Program-made: the position numbers and the translations under genes
Shown here: positions 45,430 through 56,508 of the stretch, piece by piece
How positions within the stretch are numbered: the first letter of the stretch is position 1
How the letters are laid out: each line of letters begins with the position of its first letter
The notes under the pieces: model-generated
Database searches by the model: none
What the model saw: the letters and a program-made list of their open reading frames with translations, nothing else
Told to the model about the DNA's origin: nothing
Assembly: GCA_963682055.1 (NCBI GenBank)
Contig: OY821746.1
Span: 10,937,992-11,001,991, forward strand
DNA length: 64,000 nucleotides
Direction of reading: 5' to 3'
Origin: Primula veris
Lineage: Eukaryota > Streptophyta > Magnoliopsida > Ericales > Primulaceae

Positions 45430-46385
45430 ATAGTGGGTGTATGTATTGCCAAGAGTTTAAAAGTCATACCGTGACAAATGATCTTTTATTATCGTTATAA
45501 AGATAAAGATTTATATATTTTCTTTATAATAGAATGGAAGAATCATGTATCTAAAACATACCTAATTTTTAAAACCTAATGTTCTCAAGTTTTATTTCAA
45601 ATTTGATACATATAATGCAGTATCGTGAAACATCAAAGTTAAAAAAAGAAAGTAAAAATAAGTAATATCAGGTAAAATATGCAATAGTATATATAAGGTA
45701 ACATATGTGTCAATCTTTAAAAGTATTTTAAGTCCTTATTTTTATATAAGAATTCCAAAATGTGGTTATTTGCCGACATGGATGCTGACAAAACAAAGGG
45801 TTTAGCTTGTGGATTTGTTTTATGCGCAAGACGGCGTTGTTTTTTTCTTTATTAGAGAAAAGGATAGTGCAATATTATGTATACACTCCTACAGAAAGAT
45901 ACATAAACCAATAAATAAAATAATGTGCGACAACGTATGTGACTAATAGTGGAAAATAGCGTTTTGTCTCTACCTCAAAGGGGTGTATGTATTGCCACGG
46001 GTTTAAAGTCATACCGTGACAAATAATCCTTTATCATCATTATAAATATAAAAATTTGAATTATTTGCCTTACAAAAGAATAGGAGAATCATTAAATAAT
46101 ACATAAAAACATATTTAATTTTCAAAACCTTCGATTCTCAAGTATTGTTTAAAATTTAGTACATGTAATGTAACATCAAAATTAAAAACAAAAAGTAAAA
46201 TAAGCTGTATCATGTAACATATGTAGTAGTAAAACATATCATATGTACCAATCTTTAAAAGTGTTTTAAAGTCCGAATTTCTAATAAATAAGTAGCATAC
46301 GTACATTTTCATCTTTTCTCGAGAATTCTTTTAACTTTCCTTCAAAATAAATGATTATTTGCTGACATGGATGATGAAAAAAATT
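45430..46385. repeat. Diverged ~380 bp direct duplication upstream of the CLE gene
   Basis: Copy 1 (about 45430-45800) and copy 2 (about 45985-46385) share in order GTGTATGTATTGCCA, AAGTCATACCGTGACAAAT, AATCTTTAAAAGT and ATTTGC(C/T)GACATGGATG. They lie in the likely promoter region of the minus-strand CLE gene. Confidence 0.75.
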
Positions 46386-46530
46386 ATATAAAATATTCGC
46401 CCGTCAGTATTTGAAATTCCTGATTTAGCCAGTGAACACAAAGGTGTGGGTATGCTTAAATGTAAAAACTTGTACCGTGTAAAAGCTTTGCTTCAACGAC
46501 ATCTCTGGAGCTTCGACGGTTCATTACTGT

Positions 46531-49500
46531 CAGGGGGAAAGCTAAGTGGGGACGATCGGGTGCCACGGCACCCCCCATAATTTTAGAAATCCCAAGTGAC
46601 GCAATTTTTTTTAGTACAATTTCTTTTTAGGTGTAGATTTGGCACTCCCATAAAAATATGTTACTTGTACATATATTTATAGCTAATGTTTGAACCCAAA
46701 ACACAATAATTAAATTTGGGCCGAAAGACTCAATTATATTTTTCTTTGATATTGGACTCTTTAAGATTTAATTAAAAAAAAAATAACATCAACAACACTT
46801 CTCTTCGTGCGTGTCAGCGTGTGTATCAAAATAAAAAACAAAGTTGAAAAAAGAAAAACTCCACTCCTCTGTGCTGCTGTGCACCGCATTGATTGGGGTT
46901 AGATTTAATTAAAAAAACATCAACAATTCTATCCTTCTGGCTCGGCAAGGTATACTCTTCTATTTATTTTTTCCTTTAATATGCTTCTTTTTATTATATG
47001 TATTGATGTTATGTTGCACCATAGGTGTTTGATTAAAGTATTCAAAGGGAAAAAAAATAGGCTATTAACTCTTAGAGTTTTAATCTGCAGATCTGGCATC
47101 GCTAATATTTTTATCGAGTATAAAATGGGAAAGACACCTAAAATAAATTCGTTCTTTAAGAGAGCTAACGTTTCTCCGACGGAAGAGAATGTTGGTAGTA
47201 GTGTTGATCACGTGACAATCGATACGCCTAGTCCTCCAACAAAAATTCAAAGAATCGACACAGTAGAATTTGATATTAATTCGCTAGAGCGTGATCCTGG
47301 ATTACGTAGAAAAATTTGGGAGTATCCTGTTAATAGGCGTGACGAAGTTCGTAGGGCGTACATAACTCTACATGGTCCAAATCGTCCCGATTTAGGAAAA
47401 AAATATCCGTATACTCTTGCATCCGCCAAGGCTCGTCCTCGAAGATTTCAAGCTCCGTGGTTTGCTTTATTTTCGTGGTTGGAATATTCAGTGGCCAAGA
47501 ACAAGGCTTTCTGTTTTCCTTGTTTCATTTTTGCGCCTCCGGATGGGTCTAGTTTTGCAGGACATAGTGCATTTGTTGTTGAAGGTTTTGATGGTTGGAG
47601 GAAGGTCAATAGCGGGAAAACTTGTTCTTTTCGTTTGCATGAAGATGTTAATTCCGATTCTTGTTATCGAACCGCTGAACATAAATGGAAGAAAATACAA
47701 AACCCAACTCAAAATATTGAAAGGGTGATTGTAAAATTTTCTGCCGAACAAGTTTTTAACAATCGCATTCGCTTAAAAATTTCTATTGACTTGGTTCGAA
47801 GATTGGCCTTTCAAGCTATGCCTTTCAGAGGACATGATGAGAAATCAACATCAAACAACCGTGGTAATTTCCTTGAGTTTTATGATTTATTAGCATCATA
47901 TAATGAAGAAGCCACCAAAGCATTGATAAATGTTCCAAAGAATGCCACTTACAAGTCGTCTGATATTCAAAAAGAAATTTTACATATCTTTTCTATAAAA
48001 GTGAAAGAGGCGATTCAAGAAGAAATTGGACATGCTAAATTCTGCATTATAGTGGACGAAGCTCGAGATGCGTCAAAAAAGGAGCAGATGGCAGTAGTTA
48101 TAAGATTTGTTGATAAAAATGGTGTTTTACGGGAGCGTTTTTTTGGTATTGTTCATGTTCCCAACACTATGGCAGTGACACTAAAAGATAGCATATGCTC
48201 AGTTTTCAATCACCACAATCTCGATATTCGGAATATTCGGGGACAAGGATTTGACGGTGCAAGTAACATGCGGGGTGAGTTTCATGGACTACAAGCTTTG
48301 ATATTAAGTGATTGCCCATATGCTTATTATGTTCACTGCTTCGCACATCGATTACAATTAGCATTAGTGGCATCAGCAAAAGAAGTGCTTCCAGTCGACC
48401 GATTTTTTGCTAAATTGCTTCGGATCGTGAATATTGTTAGTGCATCATGCAAGAGAAATGATGAGTTGAAAGCTGCCCATGCCGATGATATTGCTTTCTT
48501 AATTTCCATTGAAGAGCTTGAGACTGGAAGAGGATTAAATCAAATTGGTAATCTGCAACGACCTGGTGATACTCGCTGGAGTTCTCACCTAAAGTCTGTT
48601 TCTAGCTTGATAAAAATGTATAGTGCTGCTTGCATGGTTTTACTTAATATTTATGAAGATGGACCTACTTCTCTAAAGGAAGAAGCTCGTTCAACACATA
48701 AGGCATTAACTTCCTTTGAATTTGTCTTTATACTTCATCTTATGAAGTCAATGTTAGGAATCACGAATTCTCTTTGTCTAGCTTTGCAATCTAAAACTCA
48801 AGACATTCTTAAGGCTACTTCAATGGTTTTATCTACTAAAAGCCTTCTTCAAAATCTTAGAGATGATGAATTCGATGATTTGGTTGCTACCGTCAAACTC
48901 TTTTGTGAATCACGCAACATTGATATCCCAAACTTGAATGCAAAATATTCTTCGAGTTATGATCCCACTCGTGATAACTTTTCAGTACTTGACCGCTATA
49001 GAGTTGATATTTTCTATCGTGCTATAGATTCTCAAATTCAAAAACTAAATCGTCGCTTTGATGAGCAAGTAATGGAATTGTTAGTTCTTAGTTCTACTTT
49101 GAATCCTAATTGTCACTCTTCAATATTCAAAATTGATGATATTTGTCTACTTGTTGACAAATTTTATCCGGAGGACTTTACGGAGTTTGAGAAAAGTAAC
49201 TTGAAATTGGAACTTCGACATTACGAGAATTGTGTTATTTCTCTTCCTGAATACAAGAATTTATCATCGATTTCCGAGCTTTGTCAATGGTTGGTAGAAA
49301 CAAAATGGTCTACAACATATCAGCTTATTTATAGAATTGTGGTTCTCGTGCTTACTCTTCCCGTTTCTACCGCCACCGCAGAAAGATCATTTTCAGCTAT
49401 GAATATCATCAAAACTAGTATTCGTAATAAAATGTAAACCGATTATCTTGAAGATTGTATGATGATGTATATTGAGAAAGATATTGCTTCAAAATTTAGC

Positions 49501-49743
49501 ACGGAAACTATCATTGATGCATTTGCGAATGCGAGCAGCCGTCGGGTTCATTTCTTTTGATTTTATCAGGTATCATGTTAGTTATTTGCAATAATTTTTG
49601 TGTTTATGCTTTGGTATTTGTTCAACAACACTTAAATGGGGTATATAGATTATGGGTGAGTATGAAAAATTATTATTTTAAGTTGCTTTTTTTTTTTTGT
49701 ATATTTTGACACCCCCCATTTACACATCCTGGCTTTGCCCCTG
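46531..49743 (+). mobile_element. hAT transposon with target duplication
   Basis: A 3213 bp element. The left end CAGGGGGAAAGCTA matches the reverse complement of the right end CAGGGGCAAAGCCA; both have CACCCCCC-type sequence just inside. Flanking 8-mers ATTACTGT (46523-46530) and ACTACTGT (49744-49751) agree at seven of eight positions. Encodes a nearly complete hAT transposase. Ends and duplication are the hAT superfamily signature. Confidence 0.93.
47125..49560 (+). pseudogene. hAT transposase (TTF zinc finger / ZMYM-like), one internal stop
   Basis: I choose ATG 47125 (MGKTPKINSFFKR), the usual N-terminus of this plant family, over the longer frame from 46981. From there the frame is open for 770 codons. 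It shows a TTF-type zinc-finger region with FCFPCFIF (about 47505-47530), an RNase H-like part with CIIVDEARDAS (about 48043) and GQGFDGASNMRGEF (about 48241), DTRWSSH (about 48568), and a C-terminal hAT dimerisation region with STATAERSFSAMN (about 49363-49405). TAA at 49435-49437 interrupts the domain. The same frame continues without shift for 40 codons (TDYLEDCMMMYIEK...) to TGA at 49558-49560. A single recent nonsense change therefore seems to separate it from an intact gene. A truncated 770-aa protein might still fold. Confidence 0.9.
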
Positions 49744-50032
49744 ACTACTGTTGTCGCCAATCCATTGAAAAGTGGTGGGTCGAAATATTACCAAAATAAT
49801 ATATTTATTTTGAAATTAGGTGGGGTTGGCGGCAGTTTGCTGAAGCTCTGCCAACCTCGCAGCGGACCACCACCTTCACCGTCAGTCCATGGATAAATGG
49901 TGGGTCAAAGTATAGGTATAAACTCTAGTTGAGCAGAGAGATAGTTGGAGTAGAAACGAATCATTAAGTGATCGTCACAAACAACGTAAGTACTTTACAT
50001 TATATTAAACTTAATGAAACAATATAAATATA

Positions 50033-50037
<5 letters not shown>

Positions 50038-50083
<46 letters not shown>
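50038..50083. repeat. (AT)n microsatellite
   Basis: About 22 AT units at the start of the pogo remnant. Confidence 0.95.
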
Positions 50084-50086
<3 letters not shown>

Positions 50087-50270
50087 ATGAAATGTCATTT
50101 TATTACTATAGGAATGTGAATTTATAACTAACGGGGACCGTAAAAATTTACGAAAAATAAGAATAGAGAATTTATTCCTATTTATAACCGGTCCGAGTTG
50201 TGACCGAGATTTTTTATAACTATAAAGAGCTTATTACTATACAGAGTATTCTTATAGGAATGTTTTACTG
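50084..50270 (+). mobile_element. 3' end remnant of a pogo-type element
   Basis: Shares GGAATGTGAATTTATAACTAACGGG, TTTATAACCGGTCC and the terminal TTCTTATAGGAATGTTTTACTG|TA with the element at 62624-63423. Plant pogo/Tigger-like elements end in TTTTACTG with TA duplication. The left end is not identifiable. Confidence 0.6.
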
Positions 50271-50502
50271 TATGTCTCAATAATCATTTTTTTTAGATAT
50301 CATTTAAAAAGTGTCAAAACGTGTTTTCTACTTTCTAGCGTGCTCATTGAAATTTCTACCAAATAATTTGTATGATTTGTTAATTATAAAATTGTAAAAA
50401 TAGTTGACGACAAACTAGTGTTAGTAAACACGAACAATATGGTCAAAAGATGTAAAACTCACATCCCATTACCTGAATAATATGCAAAGTTCTACTACAG
50501 TA

Positions 50503-51049
50503 GGGGCGGATCCATTTGTGTGCGTCCACCCTTGTTTGGAGAAAAAAACATGAAAAAAATATTTTTTAAGTATTTTTAACATAAAACAGTTAGATAATAT
50601 ATAATATCAAATGCAAATAATTTACAAAGTTAATTTGTTGTTGTACTTGTAGATTATCTTTATAAATGGTACTAGTTCATGAGTTAAAATCTTCTTCCTT
50701 GCTAAAATTTTAAATTTTTTATTATGAAATTTTCTTCAACTTTAATTAAAAACGGAATATTACTTGTTAATTTTTTTACTTCTTAGATTTTGTTATATCT
50801 CTAAAATTCTAATTTTATATTTTTTAAAATTACTTTTAACTTTAGTTTTATTCTCTTAAAAAAATTCAAATGTTGTGTGCATTTAAAATAATATATAAAA
50901 TATTGAATTTATACATTTAAAAGAAAAATTACTACATATTAAGCAATTGTATTATTACTACAACAACATCGTTGTATGCATTGTTGTATTTTGGTAAAAT
51001 TTTACATACGACTTGCCCCTTTTACTGAAAATTCTGGATTCATCACTGA
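50503..51049. mobile_element. Non-autonomous hAT element
   Basis: A 547 bp AT-rich element between perfect 8 bp repeats CTACAGTA (50495-50502 and 51050-51057). The left end GGGGCGGATCCA resembles the reverse complement of the right end (GTGATGAATCCA). No coding region. Confidence 0.7.
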
Positions 51050-51057
51050 CTACAGTA

Positions 51058-53600
51058 CTAACTACTATTTGAAACGGTACTAATAACTAGTCAATAAAAT
51101 ATTGTAGTAAATATGAATAAACAATTTGCCTCACTAAAAAATATAGATATTGGAAATAAAGTATTCAAAAATAAAGTAATCAAAATTATATCTAGCGGAA
51201 ACGAAATCAGAACATGAAATAAATCATAAATTTTAATCAGACTATAGCAAACAAAGTTCATATTCATTGCTACATTCACAACAAAAAAAGTTTAGATCGC
51301 AAATGGAAATAGTGACATATTTGATTTACCAACGCATTAATCGGAGACGGCATAACAACATATTTCAGTTTTACTGACATATGATGTTATTTAATGATAT
51401 ATTTGTAACAGATATGACTGTCACTGGTTGAAACATTTCTTTTTAGTGATTATCAGAATATATCGAGTAAATGATCCTAGATCGCATGCCAACTCATCCA
51501 CTTGGATATAATTTGTGCCCATCATTACGAAAGGGAATTAAAGACAATATTTTCATTTATTATTCTTAAGTGATGAATTCTAAAACTTAAACCTTTAGTT
51601 TCACGTTGCCTTGTGTGAATATGAATTACAATATGATTCATGAATTGAATTTATACTAATATATCTTCAACTTAAAACTTAAACCACAATACATATGTGT
51701 CTACAGAGTAAGCAAAAAACCCGGTTCTTATACTCCTATTACTGTATTTCCTATACAGTGATGTACCTTCTATTATTAATTAGAGAATCTGGTGTTGATG
51801 ACAACTTCTAAACCGAAATTACTTCTAAACCGAAATTATTTAAAAGTAAGTTTCTCAAACATAGCTTTATTACAGTTGCTGATTTTGGATTGGAATTTGA
51901 CTAATCTCGATTGACTTACATCTCAGTGTAATCATTCCACTATTTGATAAAGTTAACAGAATTCGTGATATAACTTATAAGAAATTATGAAAAACAGTTT
52001 AAAAATGAGCTAAAAGGTGTAACTAATTAGACTTAATTGGCTTATCTTTTCAGCAAATAAGTTGTCTTGTTTGAAGTTTTGAGAAAATATCGGTTGTCCT
52101 CTTAAAGTATATAGCTTGAAAACCAAGCAAGTTCGTTTTCTAAAGATGAGTGACCAAATATTACAACTTTTACCAGATAAACATGGCTTAGAAGCGTCAA
52201 CTTTTGAATATGCATATGTTAATTATTTCAAATTCTGGTGTTAGGTCAGTCTCTCGTGGGAATCGAGGGTTTCTTTGTAGAGTCAACAATACCCAGACGA
52301 ATCCAGACAGTAACAATGACAAGGTTTTTCTCTGTACTTCTATGGATATGTATTACTTTTAGCTATGTTATAAATTTATTGTCTGCTTATAACCGTTCAA
52401 TGAGGCTTTGATACTAAATTTTCTAAAGTTTGATATAAAAGCAGTAGCCATTCTGGAAACAAAACAGTTGATTTGTTTAAAGCCTCTTGTTTTCTTGTTT
52501 TTGATTATGCTACATCTGCATTCACGAAACACTGTAATCTGGTTTTGAATTATTTATGTTTTTATAACGAAACGGATTTAGTATAGCCCTTCCAGATACG
52601 CATACTTTATAAGAACAACCTTGTTCTATATTGGTTGTGTTCTAGCATTTGTACCTATTTTGGTACTGGGTACATTATAAATTTCCTTAAATGAAATTGT
52701 GATGTCAAATTTTTCCGGGGATGAAATATGAAATTTTAACTCCTTCGACTGCACTTGAATCAGTAAAAAAATTCTGCACTGAACGATTTATACTGAGAAG
52801 CTTAAGACATTTATATGAACTGTACAAAAGATTATGTTGGACATTTATTTTTAGGAATGAGGAGTACATTAGAGAGAGACATTCCTCATTCAGCCAATTC
52901 AAAAAGACTGTACAAAAGTGTATTTCATTATCGAAATGTCCGTACACTTACAAAGAGTGAGAATTGGATTAATCTGGGTGGAAACTCTTTATTAAAGTGC
53001 GTCTTTTAATTAAAATTATGTAAACTCTTTTCATAATTGGAAAAGAATATGCGCCTATTAAAACCGTTAATTCAATAAAAATTAGTCGCGCTTATTTTTT
53101 CTCTCTCTCTGCAATTTCTCTCTTTCCGAGATAATGTACTATACCGGATCATAAAGGAAGCAAGCAACTGATGGTAAATAGTACTCCAGACAGAGAGCTA
53201 ACTCCCTCGTTTAATATAAGGTGGATAGATAGATAGATAGATAGATAGAGATAGAAACTCAACATATATTGCCCTTGTTTGTAACAAATCACAATGGTTT
53301 TGTAAGGAATGTTTTTTTTTGAAAAGTTTTGCAAGGAATGTGAAATAGAACTTCTCATACAATTGACATTGAAATCCATAAGGAAATTTAAGTGTCCAAC
53401 GAGCAGAACGTCATCATATCTCCATGCAAATTGAGTTATTATTTGTCATTATACTAATTCACATTCATAATGTAGAACCAGTAAAGTTTAAGTTAGAAAG
53501 AGTGTCTGTATCCGAACTCTCTTAAGCAAAATTGTCCTGTCATTAAGACATTACCAATGATTAAAAACTGGTCGTTAGACCAAGTATATAATGAAAATAT
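51058..53600. other. Intergenic region, no confident gene
   Basis: AT-rich. Contains a dispersed repeat at 51706-51800 (also at 61495-61590), a possible orphan exon at 52245-52326, and a (GATA)n microsatellite at 53224-53250. Short frames at 52700-53010 have no recognisable domain. Confidence 0.5.
53224..53250. repeat. (GATA)n microsatellite
   Basis: About six GATA units inside 53224-53250. Confidence 0.9.
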
Positions 53601-53609
53601 TAATGATGC

Positions 53610-54690
53610 ACTGCATAAGATTTAAAATATGAAAAAAAGGTCATTAGGTTATCATATACCCAAAACATTATGAAAGTATAATGTCTAATATGAATGATAA
53701 TGATGAAACTTCAACAATATAAACAAAATTCTAGAGGCGAGGCCATAGAGGCCACTCAATGTGGAAATAGAAGTATGGCAATGAGTACATGACCCCTCCC
53801 TCGACTGATCTTATTAATTCAACTCTTTTTTCGTTTAGGTTGTAGGATATAAACTTATCATTCATCCGTAGAAATATAACATTTGAATCTCGAGGATGAA
53901 AGTTAATAGCAAATAGACGACGCCAAGGTCCCGGGGTAAAGAATCCCCCAAACTCCGTCCAAGTTCAGCAAAACAGACTTTACCAAAAAAGGTCCACCGG
54001 CTGCGATCTAAAACGTCTTCATCAAGGTAGCTGCTTCCCAGAAACCACATGTCAATGTCATTTGATGAATTTTTACGATCACATATAAAAAGACGAACTC
54101 CAGAACTTGTAATTTGTGAGTGATGAAAATCAATCAAAATTGGAACTTCAATTGATATTGCGTAAAATTTAAAATATGAAAAAAGGTTATTAGATTATCA
54201 AATACCCAAAACATTATGAAAATATAATGTCTAATATGAATGATAATGATGAAACTTCAACAACATAAACAAAATACTAGAGGCGAGGCCACAAAGGCCA
54301 CTCAATGTGGAGATAGAAGAATGGCCATGAGAACTTGTCCACTCCCTCGAATGATCTTATTAATTCAACTCTTTTTTCGTACAGGTTGTAGGATATAAAC
54401 TTATCATTCATTCGTAGAAAGATAACACTTGAATCTCGAGGATGAAAGTCGATAGCAAATAGACGACGCAAAGGTCCGGTGGGTAAAGCATCCCCCAAAC
54501 TCCGTCCAAGTTCAGTAAAACAGACTTTACCGAAAAAGGTCTACAGGCTGCTATCTACAACGTCTTCATCAAAGTAGCTGCTTCCCAGAAACCACATGTC
54601 AATGTCATTTGATGAATTTCTACGATCACATATAAAAAGACGTTCTCCAGAACTTGTAATTTGTGAGTGAAGAAAATATTTCAAAATTGG
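53610..54690. repeat. ~540 bp tandem duplication of the F-box pseudogene 3' part
   Basis: Copy 1 about 53610-54160 and copy 2 about 54160-54690, with shared CTAATATGAATGATAATGATG, GAGGCGAGGCCA and CACATGTCAATGTCATTTG. The join lies at ATTGATATT near 54150-54160, where copy 1 runs into copy 2. Divergence is a few percent. Confidence 0.85.
53742..54150 (-). pseudogene. Duplicated C-terminal fragment of an F-box protein
   Basis: Minus strand. Encodes the same HSQITSSG, LFICDRKNSSNDID and MWFLGSSY segments as the main copy, then WTFFGKVCF, followed by a frameshift near 53940. It lacks the start, F-box and first half. Produced by the tandem duplication. Confidence 0.75.
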
Positions 54691-55388
54691 AACTTTAATT
54701 GATATTACACGTCCGGATGGATCTTCCGGATTGTATGCAAGTATATTACCAAGATCATTTTTCCAGTGCAGCACACCTCCAATAACTTTTGGCGGTAGTA
54801 CCGGGAACATACGAAACTGTGAAGTTGCCGTCATCGATGATTTCTGCCAAATTCTAGTTTGTGATGAATAAGTTTCGAGCTCATACGTCGTTATTTCCTT
54901 AATAGGATTATTTACTCCAACACGAACTATCTTATAATGATAATTACTGTTATTGATATTGGTTAAACAATCTTGTTCACCTTACCAACCCTGTTGAGAC
55001 ATAAGCATATCTGGTTTTCGGTTGAGGAATGTTAGCTGCTTTTTTTGTGAGGGGTCGTATACGTAATAACTCGTATTGTGTTTGCCGAGGAGAAGAAGAC
55101 CATTTGAGGTGCCTAAAACGGACCCAAGGTTTTGCAAATCATGACATAAAGCTAAATCTTCTTTCCCAATATTGCATACGTTAATAAACTTGGCTGGGGC
55201 CAATGGGGTCAAACCACCGTTCCTTGTCGACAAATGTTTTCTGTCGCTATAGTAAAAGTAGCCACTACGACATGAGTGAAGATGTTGAGATTGGTAAAGA
55301 CTTCGAAATCGGTGCCCAGATATAATGTTGTTCCACTGCTTGGACACTTGAATTTTGTAATGGATTTCACTGGCACTCTAATAAAGGG
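54277..55388 (-). pseudogene. F-box protein with F-box-associated domain, truncated and disrupted
   Basis: Plant F-box proteins recruit targets to SCF ubiquitin ligases (family knowledge). Minus strand. The remaining end of the F-box is VKSITKFKC then, after a small frame change near 55345, VSKQWNNIISGHRF. Next come LGTSNGLLLL, YVYDPSQKK, an in-frame TAA near 54982, then HYKIVRVGVNN, ITTYELETYSS and VIGGVLHWKN of the F-box-associated beta-propeller type. A second in-frame TAG (about 54541, where copy 1 has Trp) is followed by FFGKVCFTELG and the last stop at 54277. The start codon and first part of the F-box are missing; repeat DNA begins at about 55388. A pseudogene by three independent criteria. 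Confidence 0.85.
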
Positions 55389-55390
55389 TA

Positions 55391-55460
55391 AATTTTATAG
55401 CCGGGCCAATCCTTAAATACTTTTGTTTTCGTGGACCAATCCTTAATTTTCTCTTGTTTG
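55391..55460. repeat. Outer direct repeat, left copy
   Basis: Starts ATTTTATAGCCGGGCCAATC and contains CTTAAATACTTTTGTTTTCG and CCTTAATTTTCTC; recurs at 56440-56508. Both copies have the same orientation and enclose the fold-back. Confidence 0.8.
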
Positions 55461-55569
55461 ACCTCACAAAGTGAAGTACATATGAAAGACTACGTGGCAA
55501 TATGATAAAACTAGGGGTAAATTTTGGATTTATATATCATCTTGAACTTAAACTAAGTAACTATCGGTC

Positions 55570-56390
55570 AATTTTCGTTAACTAACCGATAAAAATGTAG
55601 AAAATTAAAAAAAAAATAAAAAAATTTCATAAAAAAAAATTGCAAAAATGAATAAAAAAAATTATGAAAAAATCCAAAAAAAATTAAAAGAGGCAAAACC
55701 CCGAAAAAACATGATTTTTTTTAAAAAAATCCAAAAAAATCTCAAAAAAATCCCAAAAAATCAACAAAAATTTAAAATCAACAAAATCCAAAAAAAAAAA
55801 AAAAAAACAGTCTGAATCATTTTAAGTGATTTTAAAAACAGTTTGAACCATTTTAAATCATTTTTAAAAACAGTCTGAACCATTTTAAGTCATTTTAAAA
55901 ACAGTCTGAACCATTTTAAGTCATTTATAAAGCAGTCTGAACCAAAAACAATCTGAACAAAAAACAGTCTAAACCAAAAACAGTCTAAACTATTTTAAGT
56001 CATTTTAAAGACAGTCTGAACCATTTTAAGTCATTTTAAAGACAGTCTGAACCATTTTAAGTCATTTTTAAAAACAGTTTGAACCATTTTAAGTCATTTA
56101 TAAAACAGTCTGAACCAAAATGACTTAAAATGGTTTAGATTATTTTTTTTTTGTGTGTGTTTTTGGATTTTTGGATTTTTATTGATTTTAGATTTTTGTT
56201 GATTTTTTAGGATTTTTTTTTATTTTTTGGGATTTTTTTAAAAAAATCGTCTTTTTTCGGGGTTTTGCCTCATTTATTTATTTTTGGATTTTTTCATATT
56301 TTTTTATTTTTTCATTTTTGCATTTTTATTTTCTGGAATTTTTTCATTTTTTCTGATTTTTTACATTTTTGTTGGTTAGTTATGGGAAAT
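55570..56390. repeat. Fold-back structure with minisatellite loop
   Basis: The left arm (about 55575-55795), read 5' to 3', matches the reverse complement of the right arm (about 56145-56385). Shared blocks include ACTAACC, AAAAATGTA, GAAAAAATCCAAAAA, GAGGCAAAACCCCGAAAAAA and AAAAATCAACAAAAAT. The arms are ~220-240 bp and extremely A/T-rich, but the GGCAAAACCCCG block is specific and cannot be explained by composition alone. The loop is the minisatellite at 55808-56125. A transcript across it would form a long hairpin. Confidence 0.8.
55808..56125. repeat. ~32 bp minisatellite ACAGTCTGAACCATTTTAAG
   Basis: About eleven or twelve units. Full units are ACAGTCTGAACCATTTTAAG plus TCATTTTAAAA; some are shortened to ACAGTCTGAACCAAAA. 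The last unit turns into its own reverse complement (TGACTTAAAATGG), forming a small terminal hairpin. Confidence 0.9.
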
Positions 56391-56439
56391 AGACCAATCC
56401 TTAATTAATTTCAGAAATAATGGATCAATTCTTAATTAA

Positions 56440-56508
56440 ATTTTATAGCCGGACCGATTCTTAAATACTTTTGTTTTCATGGTAAAATCCTTAATTTTCT
56501 CTTTTTGA
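56440..56508. repeat. Outer direct repeat, right copy
   Basis: See 55391-55460; here ATTTTATAGCCGGACCGATT. Confidence 0.8.

Noticed and set aside
52705..53010. Short frames of 64-80 aa on both strands
   Set aside because: No recognisable motif, no splice or promoter context, opposite-strand overlap; treated as chance.
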